From: an uncultured Actinomycetes bacterium
GTDB lineage: Bacteria > Actinomycetota > Acidimicrobiia > Acidimicrobiales > Acidimicrobilacustridaceae
Assembly (NCBI GenBank): GCA_945957335.1
Contig: CAMFLJ010000039.1
Span: forward strand, 1-16,656
Direction of reading: 5' to 3'
DNA: 16,656 nucleotides
Positions 1 to 5,616 of the stretch are shown piece after piece. Below the pieces are notes generated by a model. The model was not told the origin of the DNA and did not search any database. It was given only the letters and a program-made list of their open reading frames with translations. The position numbers were made by a program, and so were the translations under genes. Position 1 is the stretch's first letter; the number at the start of each line of letters is the position of its first letter.

Positions 1-585
1 GCCATCGCGCCCGTCGCCGTCGTCAACTTCCTCGCCGCCCGCCGGCGCAAGCAGTTCATGGCGCTGCTGCCCGACACGCTCTCGCTGCTCGCCGGCACCC
101 TGCGCGCCGGCTACTCGCTGATGCAGGGCGTCGAGGCGGTCTCCCAGGAGGTCGCCGAGCCCATGGGCCTCGAGCTGCGCCGGGTGGTCACCGAGGCCCG
201 CCTCGGCCGCCCGCTGGAGGAGGCCCTCGACGGCGTCGCCGAGCGCATGGGCAGCGACGACTTCGCCTGGGCGGTCATGGCGATCCGCATCCAGCGCGAG
301 GTCGGCGGCAACCTCTCCGAGCTGCTGCTCACCGTGGCCGAGACCATGATCGCCCGCGAGCGGCTCCGCCGCGACGTGGCGGCGCTCACGGCCGAGGGCC
401 GCATGAGCGCCTACATCCTCATCGCCCTGCCGGTCGGCCTCGGCGCGGTGATGTTCGTGATGAACAAGGACTACACGTCCAAGCTGCTCAACACGACCTT
501 CGGCAACATCATGCTGGGTGCGGCCGTGGTCTCCGGCGTCATCGGCTTCCTCTGGATGAGGAAGATCATCAACATCAGGATCTGA
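1..585 (+). CDS. tadB: TadB-like type II secretion system F-domain protein (5' partial)
   Basis: The reading frame is open from base 1 and ends at TGA 583-585, so only the C-terminal 194 residues are here. TadB is an inner-membrane platform protein of the Tad/Flp pilus machine; with TadC it is thought to couple the TadA ATPase to pilin assembly. The visible part has a basic stretch (RRRKQ), the helical F-domain beginning near the LPDTLSLLAGTLRAGYSL segment, the EVGGNLSELL stretch typical of GspF/TadB proteins, and two hydrophobic segments at the C-terminus. The next gene, tadC, starts 14 bases after the stop, and this B-then-C order is standard in Tad loci. The call rests on domain character plus the neighbour. 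The true start lies outside the window. Confidence 0.9.
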   Translation, partial: AIAPVAVVNFLAARRRKQFMALLPDTLSLLAGTLRAGYSLMQGVEAVSQEVAEPMGLELRRVVTEARLGRPLEEALDGVAERMGSDDFAWAVMAIRIQREVGGNLSELLLTVAETMIARERLRRDVAALTAEGRMSAYILIALPVGLGAVMFVMNKDYTSKLLNTTFGNIMLGAAVVSGVIGFLWMRKIINIRI

Positions 586-599
586 CAGGGGCGTCACGC

Positions 600-1523
600 A
601 TGGAACTCCTCATCGGTGCGCTGCTCCTCGCGGCGGCCATCGGCCTCGTGGTCTGGGTGGTGCTCACCCAGGCCGACGACAAGGCCATGGTGCGCAACTC
701 GCTGCGCCAGCTCGAGGGCTACGAGGTCGAGAACGTCCGCGACCAGGAGCTGCTCGTGCCGTTCGCCGAGCGCGCCCTGGCCCCGGTCATGGGCGGGCTC
801 ACCAAGCTCGGACGCCGCTTCACCCCGACGGGCTACGTCGACAACATCCGCCGCAAGTTCGTGTGGGCCGGTGTCGGCAACGCCGACGGCGTCGACCGCT
901 TCCTCGCCATCCGGGTGCTCACCGCCGTCGCGGTGATCCCCGCCTTCTTCATCTTCTTCATCCTCAACGTCTTCGGCCTCGACGGCATGCTCAAGCTCGT
1001 CGTCACCGCCCTCGTCGTCCTGGCCCTCATCCTCGGCCCCGACGCCTGGCTCAACCGCAAGGTCGAGGAGCGCCACATCGACCTGCAGGAGAAGCTGCCC
1101 GACGTCCTCGACCTGCTGACCATCTCGGTCGAGGCCGGCCTCGGCTTCGAGCAGGCCCTCGACCGCACCATCGCCGCGGTGCCGGGTGCCCTCTCCGACG
1201 AGTTCGCCCGCATGCTCGGCGAGGTCCGCGCCGGCGCCAGCCGGGCCGATGCCATGAGGGCGATGGAGCAGCGCACGAACGTGCCCGAGGTGCGCTCCTT
1301 CGTGCTCGCCATCCTCCAGGCCGACACCTTCGGCGTGTCGATCGGGCGGGTCCTGCGGGCCCAGTCCGAGGAGATGCGCATCAAGCGCCGCCAGCTGGCC
1401 CAGGAGAAGGCCCAGAAGGCTCCGGTGAAGATGCTCATCCCGATGGTGTTCTGCGTGTTCCCGGCGCTGTTCGTGGTCGTCATCGGCCCCGCCATCATCA
1501 ACATCACCGAGAACTTCAAGTAG
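600..1523 (+). CDS. tadC: TadC-like type II secretion system F-domain protein
   Basis: This 307-residue protein is the second inner-membrane platform subunit of the Tad pilus. It has an N-terminal membrane helix (about residues 3-24), two closely spaced helices around residues 103-148, the cytoplasmic F-domain from about 160 to 270 and a last hydrophobic segment at about 277-300. The segment LPDVLDLLTISVEAGLGFEQ is characteristic of TadC. The ATG at 600 has an AGGGG ribosome-binding sequence about ten bases upstream. Length fits the family, which is usually about 300 residues. It sits between tadB (14-base gap) and a membrane protein gene beginning 11 bases after its stop, so the three are likely one transcript. 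Confidence 0.92.
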   Translation: MELLIGALLLAAAIGLVVWVVLTQADDKAMVRNSLRQLEGYEVENVRDQELLVPFAERALAPVMGGLTKLGRRFTPTGYVDNIRRKFVWAGVGNADGVDRFLAIRVLTAVAVIPAFFIFFILNVFGLDGMLKLVVTALVVLALILGPDAWLNRKVEERHIDLQEKLPDVLDLLTISVEAGLGFEQALDRTIAAVPGALSDEFARMLGEVRAGASRADAMRAMEQRTNVPEVRSFVLAILQADTFGVSIGRVLRAQSEEMRIKRRQLAQEKAQKAPVKMLIPMVFCVFPALFVVVIGPAIINITENFK

Positions 1524-1534
1524 CTTCCGCGCCG

Positions 1535-2989
1535 GTGAGCACGGCTGCCGTCGCGGAGAGCCCGAGCGAGGGCACGGGTGGGGGCCCCGGCGGCGATCGC
1601 CCGGTGCGTCGCACCCCGTGGTACCCGTCGCTGAGCGCCGTCGTCGGCCTCATCGTGGTGCTGGTGGGCGCCTACATCGGTGCGGCCCGCCTGGCCGACA
1701 ACAGCTTCCTCACCCACCTCGCCACCGGCCGCTACATCCTCGAGCACGGCTTCCCCCACGGCGACGTCTACAGCTTCACCGCCCCGGGCGAGCGGTGGGT
1801 CGTGCAGAGCTGGCTGGCGTCGGTCGTCTACGCCGCCCTCGACCGCACCGTCGGGCTCGTCGGCATCCGCGTGCTCACCGCGGTGCTGGCCGGCGCCACC
1901 GCCGGCATCCTCTGGACCCTCACGCGCCCCGCCAAGGGCCTCGTCGCCCGCATGGCCATCGCGGCGGTGGGCCTGACCGTGGCGGCGACGATGTGGTCGC
2001 CCAGGCCGCTGATGATCGGGCTCCTGCTGCTCGGGATCACGCTCCTCACCGCCGAGCGCCGGCTGCCGCCGTGGCTGCTGCTCCCGGTCTTCTGGATCTG
2101 GGTCAACAGCCACGGCTCGTTCCCGCTGGGCCTCCTGGTGCTCGGCTGCTTCGCCCTGGGCAGCCGCCTCGACGGTGAGCGCCGGCCGACCGAGCTCAGG
2201 CCGCTGGCGTGGGCCCTCGGTGGCACCGTGCTGGGTGCGGTCAACCCGCTGGGACCGGTGCTGCTGACCTTCCCGATCAGCCTGCTGCGGCGCCAGGACT
2301 CGCTCTCGTTCATCGTCGAGTGGCGCAGCCCGATGTTCACCGAGGCCTACGCCAGGGCGTTCCTCGTGCTCGTGGTGATGATGATCGCCGCGCTGGTCCG
2401 TCGGCCGTCGTGGCGGGCCGCGATCCCCTTCGCCGTGTTCGTGGTGCTGAGCCTCACCGCGGCCCGCAACATCCCGGTGGCGGCCCTCGTCCTCGTCCCC
2501 GGGATGGCTCGGGGTGCCGAGGGGCTCGGTGACCTCACCGGCGAGGCCCGCTCCCGGGCGGCGGCGCTCTTCGCGGTGGTCGCGCTCGTGATCGGTGGCT
2601 CGGCGCTCGTGGTCCGCCTCCGGGAGCCCGACCTCGACCTGCGCGACTTCCCCGTCGACGCAGTGGCCTGGCTCGACCAGCAGGGCCTGTTCGGGCCCGA
2701 CACCCGCCGGGTCACGCCCGACTACGTGGGCAACTACTCGGAGCTGCTGCTCGGTGACCGTGCCGCGGTGTTCGGCGACGATCGAGTCGACATGTTCCCG
2801 CAGGCGGTGGTCGACGACGAGGTGGCGCTGCTGAAGGGCGGGCCCACGTGGCGCCGGGTCCTCGACCGGTGGGACGCCGACGTGGTGCTCTGGACCAGGG
2901 GCTCCCAGCTCGACCTGCTGCTCTCGGCCGACGACGGCTGGCGCCTCGCCTACGTCGACCAGACCTGGGTCGTCTACATCCGGCGCTAG
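1535..2989 (+). CDS. Polytopic membrane protein, GT-C-like, function unknown
   Basis: This 484-residue protein starts at GTG 1535, the only plausible start near the end of tadC; no clear Shine-Dalgarno sequence is visible, so coupling to tadC is likely. A proline/glycine-rich tail of about 28 residues is followed by a first membrane helix (about 33-50), a conserved-looking loop at about 55-92 (ATGRYILEHGFPHGDVYSFT, then a WVVQSWL stretch), about eight more hydrophobic segments, and a soluble C-terminal domain from about residue 365. This arrangement recalls uncharacterised GT-C-type membrane proteins of actinobacteria. I see no residue set that fixes a substrate. Position after tadBC may mean a role in pilus glycosylation or assembly, but that is inference. 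Transcription probably ends at the hairpin at 3076-3107. Confidence 0.8.
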   Translation: MSTAAVAESPSEGTGGGPGGDRPVRRTPWYPSLSAVVGLIVVLVGAYIGAARLADNSFLTHLATGRYILEHGFPHGDVYSFTAPGERWVVQSWLASVVYAALDRTVGLVGIRVLTAVLAGATAGILWTLTRPAKGLVARMAIAAVGLTVAATMWSPRPLMIGLLLLGITLLTAERRLPPWLLLPVFWIWVNSHGSFPLGLLVLGCFALGSRLDGERRPTELRPLAWALGGTVLGAVNPLGPVLLTFPISLLRRQDSLSFIVEWRSPMFTEAYARAFLVLVVMMIAALVRRPSWRAAIPFAVFVVLSLTAARNIPVAALVLVPGMARGAEGLGDLTGEARSRAAALFAVVALVIGGSALVVRLREPDLDLRDFPVDAVAWLDQQGLFGPDTRRVTPDYVGNYSELLLGDRAAVFGDDRVDMFPQAVVDDEVALLKGGPTWRRVLDRWDADVVLWTRGSQLDLLLSADDGWRLAYVDQTWVVYIRR

Positions 2990-3020
2990 TGCCGTCACCG
3001 CCGCCCCGGCCGGCCGGGTC

Positions 3021-3056
3021 GGCCGTGGGGGCCGTGGGGTCCGTGGGGGCCGTGTG
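3021..3056 (+). repeat. Four tandem 9-bp G-rich repeats
   Basis: Four adjacent 9-base units are visible: GGCCGTGGG, GGCCGTGGG, GTCCGTGGG and GGCCGTGTG. The array begins 31 bases after the stop of the upstream membrane protein gene. With the following bases to 3064 it gives five runs of three or more G separated by loops of one to six bases, a pattern compatible with a G-quadruplex on the plus strand. Confidence 0.75.
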
Positions 3057-3075
3057 GGGAGGGGCCCGGACGCGC

Positions 3076-3107
3076 CGAGGGGAGGCACCCGGAGGTGCCT
3101 CCCCTCG
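3076..3107. terminator. Hairpin between convergent genes, likely bidirectional terminator
   Basis: A perfect 14-bp stem (arm CGAGGGGAGGCACC) with a four-base loop lies between the plus-strand gene ending at 2989 and the minus-strand pilin gene ending at 3140. It is well placed to stop both transcripts. There is no T-tract on either side, which is common for terminators in high-GC actinobacteria but leaves the mechanism unproven. Confidence 0.7.
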
Positions 3108-3139
3108 AAGGTTCCCGCCGTCGGGATCCTGGAGCGGTC

Positions 3140-3325
3140 CTAGCTGAGCGAGGAGCCCACCGAGGAGAACTTCGAGGAGGCGCTCTTGCCGAGCAGGGTG
3201 ACGGCCACGATGCACACGACGGCGATCAGGGCGACGAGGAGGGCGTACTCGACGAGCGAGGCGCCACGGTCGGTCTTGCAACGGGCCTGGAGCCAGGCGC
3301 TCGCGAACTCGTAGGAGGTCATCAT
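3140..3325 (-). CDS. flp: Flp/Fap-type prepilin (copy 1)
   Basis: This 61-residue prepilin is the building block of a Tad/Flp pilus. A short basic leader ends at Gly21. Cleavage by a TadV/CpaA-type prepilin peptidase at the G|ASLVEY site would leave a 40-residue mature pilin with Glu5-Tyr6, the hallmark of the Flp family. A single hydrophobic helix follows (about 28-46), with a Cys at position 38, then a Ser-rich tail. Two adjacent ATG codons (3325 and 3322) are possible starts and neither has a strong ribosome-binding sequence. The coding sequence is about 97 percent identical to copy 5, although their flanks differ. Its 3' end faces the hairpin at 3076-3107. Confidence 0.93.
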   Translation of the reverse strand: MMTSYEFASAWLQARCKTDRGASLVEYALLVALIAVVCIVAVTLLGKSASSKFSSVGSSLS

Positions 3326-3418
3326 TCGGGGTCACCCGCACTTTCTGAGGGGGTGGCCGCTCGGGCGGCCACATCTGGGGGATTGGAGAAACACTAAGGA
3401 ACCGTTTCCCGGCTGACC

Positions 3419-3436
3419 ATGGGCCGAACGGTCCAA
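3419..3436 (-). promoter_or_regulatory. Shared upstream motif, site A (pilin copy 1)
   Basis: The plus-strand sequence ATGGGCCGAACGGTCCAA lies about 95-110 bases upstream of the start of pilin copy 1. It aligns without gaps to sites upstream of copies 3 and 5 (16 of 18 bases match site B). The core is an imperfect dyad. It could be an operator or part of a promoter; I cannot place a convincing -10 element from it. Confidence 0.5.
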
Positions 3437-3491
3437 TCTCACCCGTCTGAGGGAGGCGGGATGGGCCGTGTGGCCCGGTGCTCGGCCGGTC

Positions 3492-3513
3492 CCGGGCGCG
3501 TCCGACCGCCCGG
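3492..3513 (-). terminator. Weak hairpin downstream of pilin copy 2
   Basis: A perfect 7-bp stem (CCGGGCG with CGCCCGG, eight-base loop) lies about 35 bases beyond the stop of pilin copy 2. In such GC-rich DNA a stem of this length could be chance, but it sits where the other pilin genes have stronger hairpins. Confidence 0.35.
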
Positions 3514-3547
3514 CGCGGCGGGAGGTCAGGCGATGGTCAGCTGGGTG

Positions 3548-3733
3548 CTACGAGAGGCCGGAGCCGACCTCGGAGAACTTGGACGACGCGCTCTTGCCGA
3601 GCAGGGTGACGGCGACGATGCACACGATGGCGATGAGGGCGACGAGGAGGGCGTACTCGACGAGCGAGGCGCCCCGGTCGGTCCGGCAGCGGGCCCGGAG
3701 CCAGGCGCTCGCGAACTCGAAGGTGGTGGACAT
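3548..3733 (-). CDS. flp: Flp/Fap-type prepilin (copy 2)
   Basis: This 61-residue Flp prepilin has the same plan as copy 1: leader to Gly21, cleavage site G|ASLVEY, hydrophobic helix with Cys38, and a tail ending EVGSGLS. The start at 3733 is chosen because AGGAGAAG lies at the right distance upstream and because the protein then begins MSTTFEF, matching the sister copies. The frame stays open further upstream to 3796, but that extension has no counterpart in the other copies. It differs from copy 1 at several leader positions (R for Q and K) and in the tail, so it is a diverged paralogue rather than a recent copy. Confidence 0.93.
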   Translation of the reverse strand: MSTTFEFASAWLRARCRTDRGASLVEYALLVALIAIVCIVAVTLLGKSASSKFSEVGSGLS

Positions 3734-3833
3734 CCCGCGCTTCTCCTGCTGAGTGGTGCCGGCACGTCCGTCCGTGCCGGTCGACATCCCCTTCATCGCC
3801 GGAGCGACCGGAAAGGGGATGGCCCCGTGCGCG

Positions 3834-3866
3834 ACGACGGCCCCGCCCGAGGGGCGGGGCCGTCGT
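3834..3866 (-). terminator. Strong hairpin terminator downstream of pilin copy 3
   Basis: A perfect 15-bp stem (arm ACGACGGCCCCGCCC) with a three-base loop begins 24 bases beyond the stop of pilin copy 3 and before the start of copy 2. No T-tract follows. It probably ends the copy 3 transcript, so copy 2 would need its own promoter in the remaining 100 bases (3734-3833). Confidence 0.75.
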
Positions 3867-3889
3867 GTCGGGTCGTCCCGGAGGGTCCG

Positions 3890-4075
3890 CTACTTGAGGG
3901 CGGAGCCCACCGAGGAGAACTTCGACGAGCTGTTCTTGCCGAGCAGGGTGACGGCCACGATGCACACGACGGCGATCAGGGCCACCAGGAGGGCGTACTC
4001 GACGAGCGAGGCGCCCCGGTCGGTCTTGCATCGGGCCTGGAGCCAGGCGCTCGCGAACTCATAGGTGGTGAACAT
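3890..4075 (-). CDS. flp: Flp/Fap-type prepilin (copy 3)
   Basis: This 61-residue prepilin has the G|ASLVEY processing site after Gly21, Glu5-Tyr6 in the mature part, one hydrophobic helix with Cys38, and a distinctive KNSSSKF...ALK end. The start at 4075 (MFTTYEF) is preceded by GGGAGA at good spacing and matches the length of copies 1, 2 and 5. The longer open frame to 4207 runs into the region holding motif site B and is unlikely to be translated. It is flanked upstream by site B and downstream by the strongest hairpin of the array, so it is probably a separate transcription unit. Confidence 0.93.
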   Translation of the reverse strand: MFTTYEFASAWLQARCKTDRGASLVEYALLVALIAVVCIVAVTLLGKNSSSKFSSVGSALK

Positions 4076-4179
4076 TTCGATTCTCCCGCGCTCGAAAATC
4101 TCTGGCTGTGGTTGGGGGGTGCCACTCGGAGCGGCGTGAACGTGAGCAGCACCGTACGACGAACAGCACCGGTTGGTAC

Positions 4180-4197
4180 ATGGGTCGATCGGTCCAA
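4180..4197 (-). promoter_or_regulatory. Shared upstream motif, site B (pilin copy 3)
   Basis: The plus-strand sequence ATGGGTCGATCGGTCCAA differs from site A at only two of 18 positions and lies about 105-120 bases upstream of the copy 3 start. It is also embedded in a GGTTGG...CCAACC inverted repeat (4171-4199). The similarity lies outside any coding region, which favours a regulatory role. Confidence 0.55.
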
Positions 4198-4225
4198 CCT
4201 CGCTCACGGTCGGTCGGATATGGCG

Positions 4226-4255
4226 AGGAGGGCACCGGTCTCCCGGTGCCCTCCT
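4226..4255 (-). terminator. Strong hairpin terminator downstream of pilin copy 4
   Basis: A perfect 13-bp stem (arm AGGAGGGCACCGG) with a four-base loop begins 34 bases beyond the stop of the divergent pilin gene at 4289-4486. It would separate that gene from pilin copy 3. No T-tract is present. Confidence 0.72.
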
Positions 4256-4288
4256 GGTCGTTCTGGTGCCGTCCTGGCGCCTCGCCGG

Positions 4289-4486
4289 TCAGGGACTGGC
4301 CGTGACCTTCGATGCGGACGACGACATGTTGCTGCCAACGGTCTTGCCGAGGAACGTGACCGCTCCGATGCACACGACGACGATGAGGGCGAGGAGAAGT
4401 GCGTACTCCACGAGCCCTGCACCAGCGTCACCGGTGCAACGGGAGGCGGTCTCCCTCGGCGCCTCGGGCGTCGATGGGTTCGTCAT
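4289..4486 (-). CDS. Divergent Flp-type prepilin (copy 4)
   Basis: This 65-residue protein has Flp architecture but is clearly diverged. The leader is different (MTNPSTPEAPRETAS...), processing is predicted after Gly22 at G|AGLVEY, and the mature 43 residues keep Glu5-Tyr6 and the Cys in the hydrophobic helix but end in TVGSNMSSSASKVTASP. The start at 4486 has GGGAGG about ten bases upstream. It could be a minor pilin or a pilin of a different fibre. Its gene begins 74 bases after the stop of copy 5 with a hairpin in between. Its own downstream hairpin is at 4226-4255. Confidence 0.88.
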   Translation of the reverse strand: MTNPSTPEAPRETASRCTGDAGAGLVEYALLLALIVVVCIGAVTFLGKTVGSNMSSSASKVTASP

Positions 4487-4512
4487 GGAAACCTCCCGTC
4501 GGAATGCGCTGA

Positions 4513-4533
4513 GGGCGGACCGATGGTCCGCCC
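4513..4533 (-). terminator. Hairpin terminator downstream of pilin copy 5
   Basis: A perfect 9-bp stem (GGGCGGACC with GGTCCGCCC, loop GAT) lies 28 bases beyond the stop of pilin copy 5 and only about 27 bases before the start of copy 4. It either ends the copy 5 transcript or limits read-through into copy 4. Confidence 0.6.
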
Positions 4534-4560
4534 CCGACGCAATCGTTCTGCCGTTGGAGG

Positions 4561-4746
4561 CTAGCTGAGCGAGGAGCCCACCGAGGAGAACTTCGACGAG
4601 GCGCTCTTGCCGAGCAGGGTGACGGCCACGATGCACACGACGGCGATCAGGGCGACGAGGAGGGCGTACTCGACGAGCGAGGCGCCACGGTCGGTCTTGC
4701 AACGGGCCTGGAGCCAGGCGCTGACGAATTCGTAGGAGGTGAGCAT
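4561..4746 (-). CDS. flp: Flp/Fap-type prepilin (copy 5)
   Basis: This 61-residue prepilin is almost the same protein as copy 1, with differences only in the first eight residues (MLTSYEFV against MMTSYEFA). The G|ASLVEY site, mature Glu5-Tyr6 and Cys38 are all present. I count six base differences from copy 1 over 186 bases, five of them in the last 25 bases at the 5' coding end. The start at 4746 has GGGAGA upstream. It is the first pilin gene after the response regulator (133-base gap, same strand). I see no strong terminator in that gap, so read-through from the two-component genes is possible. Confidence 0.93.
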   Translation of the reverse strand: MLTSYEFVSAWLQARCKTDRGASLVEYALLVALIAVVCIVAVTLLGKSASSKFSSVGSSLS

Positions 4747-4845
4747 TCCGGGATCTCCCTGTGCTGGTGCTGACGGAAGGCCCACGGTCATGGGCCCAGT
4801 TGGTGTCTTGCCCAAGAGGTATCGACGCACCCCGGAACCACCTTG

Positions 4846-4863
4846 ATAGGTCGAACGGACTAT
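4846..4863 (-). promoter_or_regulatory. Shared upstream motif, site C (pilin copy 5)
   Basis: The plus-strand sequence ATAGGTCGAACGGACTAT aligns with sites A and B around the CGAACGG core and lies about 100-117 bases upstream of pilin copy 5. It also falls inside an inverted repeat (GGTCGA 4849-4854 with TCGACC 4867-4872) just past the response regulator stop, so a role as a weak terminator of that gene is the alternative explanation. Confidence 0.42.
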
Positions 4864-4879
4864 TCGTCGACCAAGGAGA

Positions 4880-5536
4880 TCAATCGAGGTGGACGATGCC
4901 CATCCGCACGGCCTGGAGCACGGCCTGGGTGCGGTCGCGGGCGTCGAGCTTCTGGTAGATCGACGCCAGGTGGTTCTTCACCGTCTTCTGCGAGATGTAC
5001 AGCCGCTCGGCGACCTCGGGCGTGGAGCACCCGTCGGCGATGAGCTGCAGCACCTCTTCCTCGCGGCGGCTGATGATGCGCTCGTCGTCGGCCGTGCCGA
5101 AGCCACGGTCGCGGTCCATGCGCCGGACCTCGTCGAGCATCGACGCCGCGAGCTGGGGCGACAGAGCGGTCTCGCCGCTGACGGCCAGGCGCACGGCCGA
5201 GGCGATCTCCTCGGTGGAGCAGTCCTTCACGAGGTAGCCGGAGGCCCCGGCCCGGATGGCCTCGGCGAGGACCTCCTGGTCGGCGTGCATGGTGAGCATC
5301 ACGACCTTGATCTCGGGGTGCATGGCCTTGACCTGGCGGGTGGCCTCGACGCCGTCGATCTCGGGCATGGTGACGTCCATCAGCACGACGTCGGGGCGCA
5401 GCGAGTCGGCCAGGCGCACGGCCTCGTCGCCGTCGCCGGCCTCACCCACCACGTCGAAGCCCTGGTCGGTCATCGACCGGCGCAGGCCCTCACGCAGCAT
5501 GCGGTGGTCGTCGGCGAGCATCAGACGGATCGACAT
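4880..5536 (-). CDS. NarL/FixJ-family response regulator
   Basis: This 218-residue regulator has an N-terminal receiver domain (about 3-120) with acidic pair Asp9-Asp10, phosphoacceptor Asp54 in LMDVTMP, and the conserved Lys in GYLVKD. A LuxR-type helix-turn-helix follows near the C-terminus (ISRREEEVLQLIADG, then TVKNHLASIYQKL). It binds DNA when phosphorylated by its partner kinase. The start at 5536 is chosen for a near-perfect AGGAGGT six bases upstream. An alternative ATG at 5620 overlaps the kinase stop as ATGA and would add 28 low-complexity residues. The kinase gene lies immediately upstream and the pilin array immediately downstream on the same strand. Pilin genes are therefore a candidate target, by position only. 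Confidence 0.92.
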   Translation of the reverse strand: MSIRLMLADDHRMLREGLRRSMTDQGFDVVGEAGDGDEAVRLADSLRPDVVLMDVTMPEIDGVEATRQVKAMHPEIKVVMLTMHADQEVLAEAIRAGASGYLVKDCSTEEIASAVRLAVSGETALSPQLAASMLDEVRRMDRDRGFGTADDERIISRREEEVLQLIADGCSTPEVAERLYISQKTVKNHLASIYQKLDARDRTQAVLQAVRMGIVHLD

Positions 5537-5616
5537 GGGGGGACCTCCTGGCACCCCGAGACGACCCGGAGAGGGCTCCGACGTGCTCGGGCGGGTGGTG
5601 GTGGGCTCGATGGCGG

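Noticed and set aside
833..3088. A 751-codon open frame on the minus strand across tadC and the following gene.
   Set aside because: Low-complexity Arg/Pro/Glu/His composition and full overlap with real genes on the other strand mark it as a shadow frame.
3890..4207. An extended 105-residue version of pilin copy 3 (and similar extensions of copies 2, 4 and 5).
   Set aside because: The extra N-terminal residues are not shared among copies, while the short starts give uniform 61-65-residue prepilins with ribosome-binding sites.
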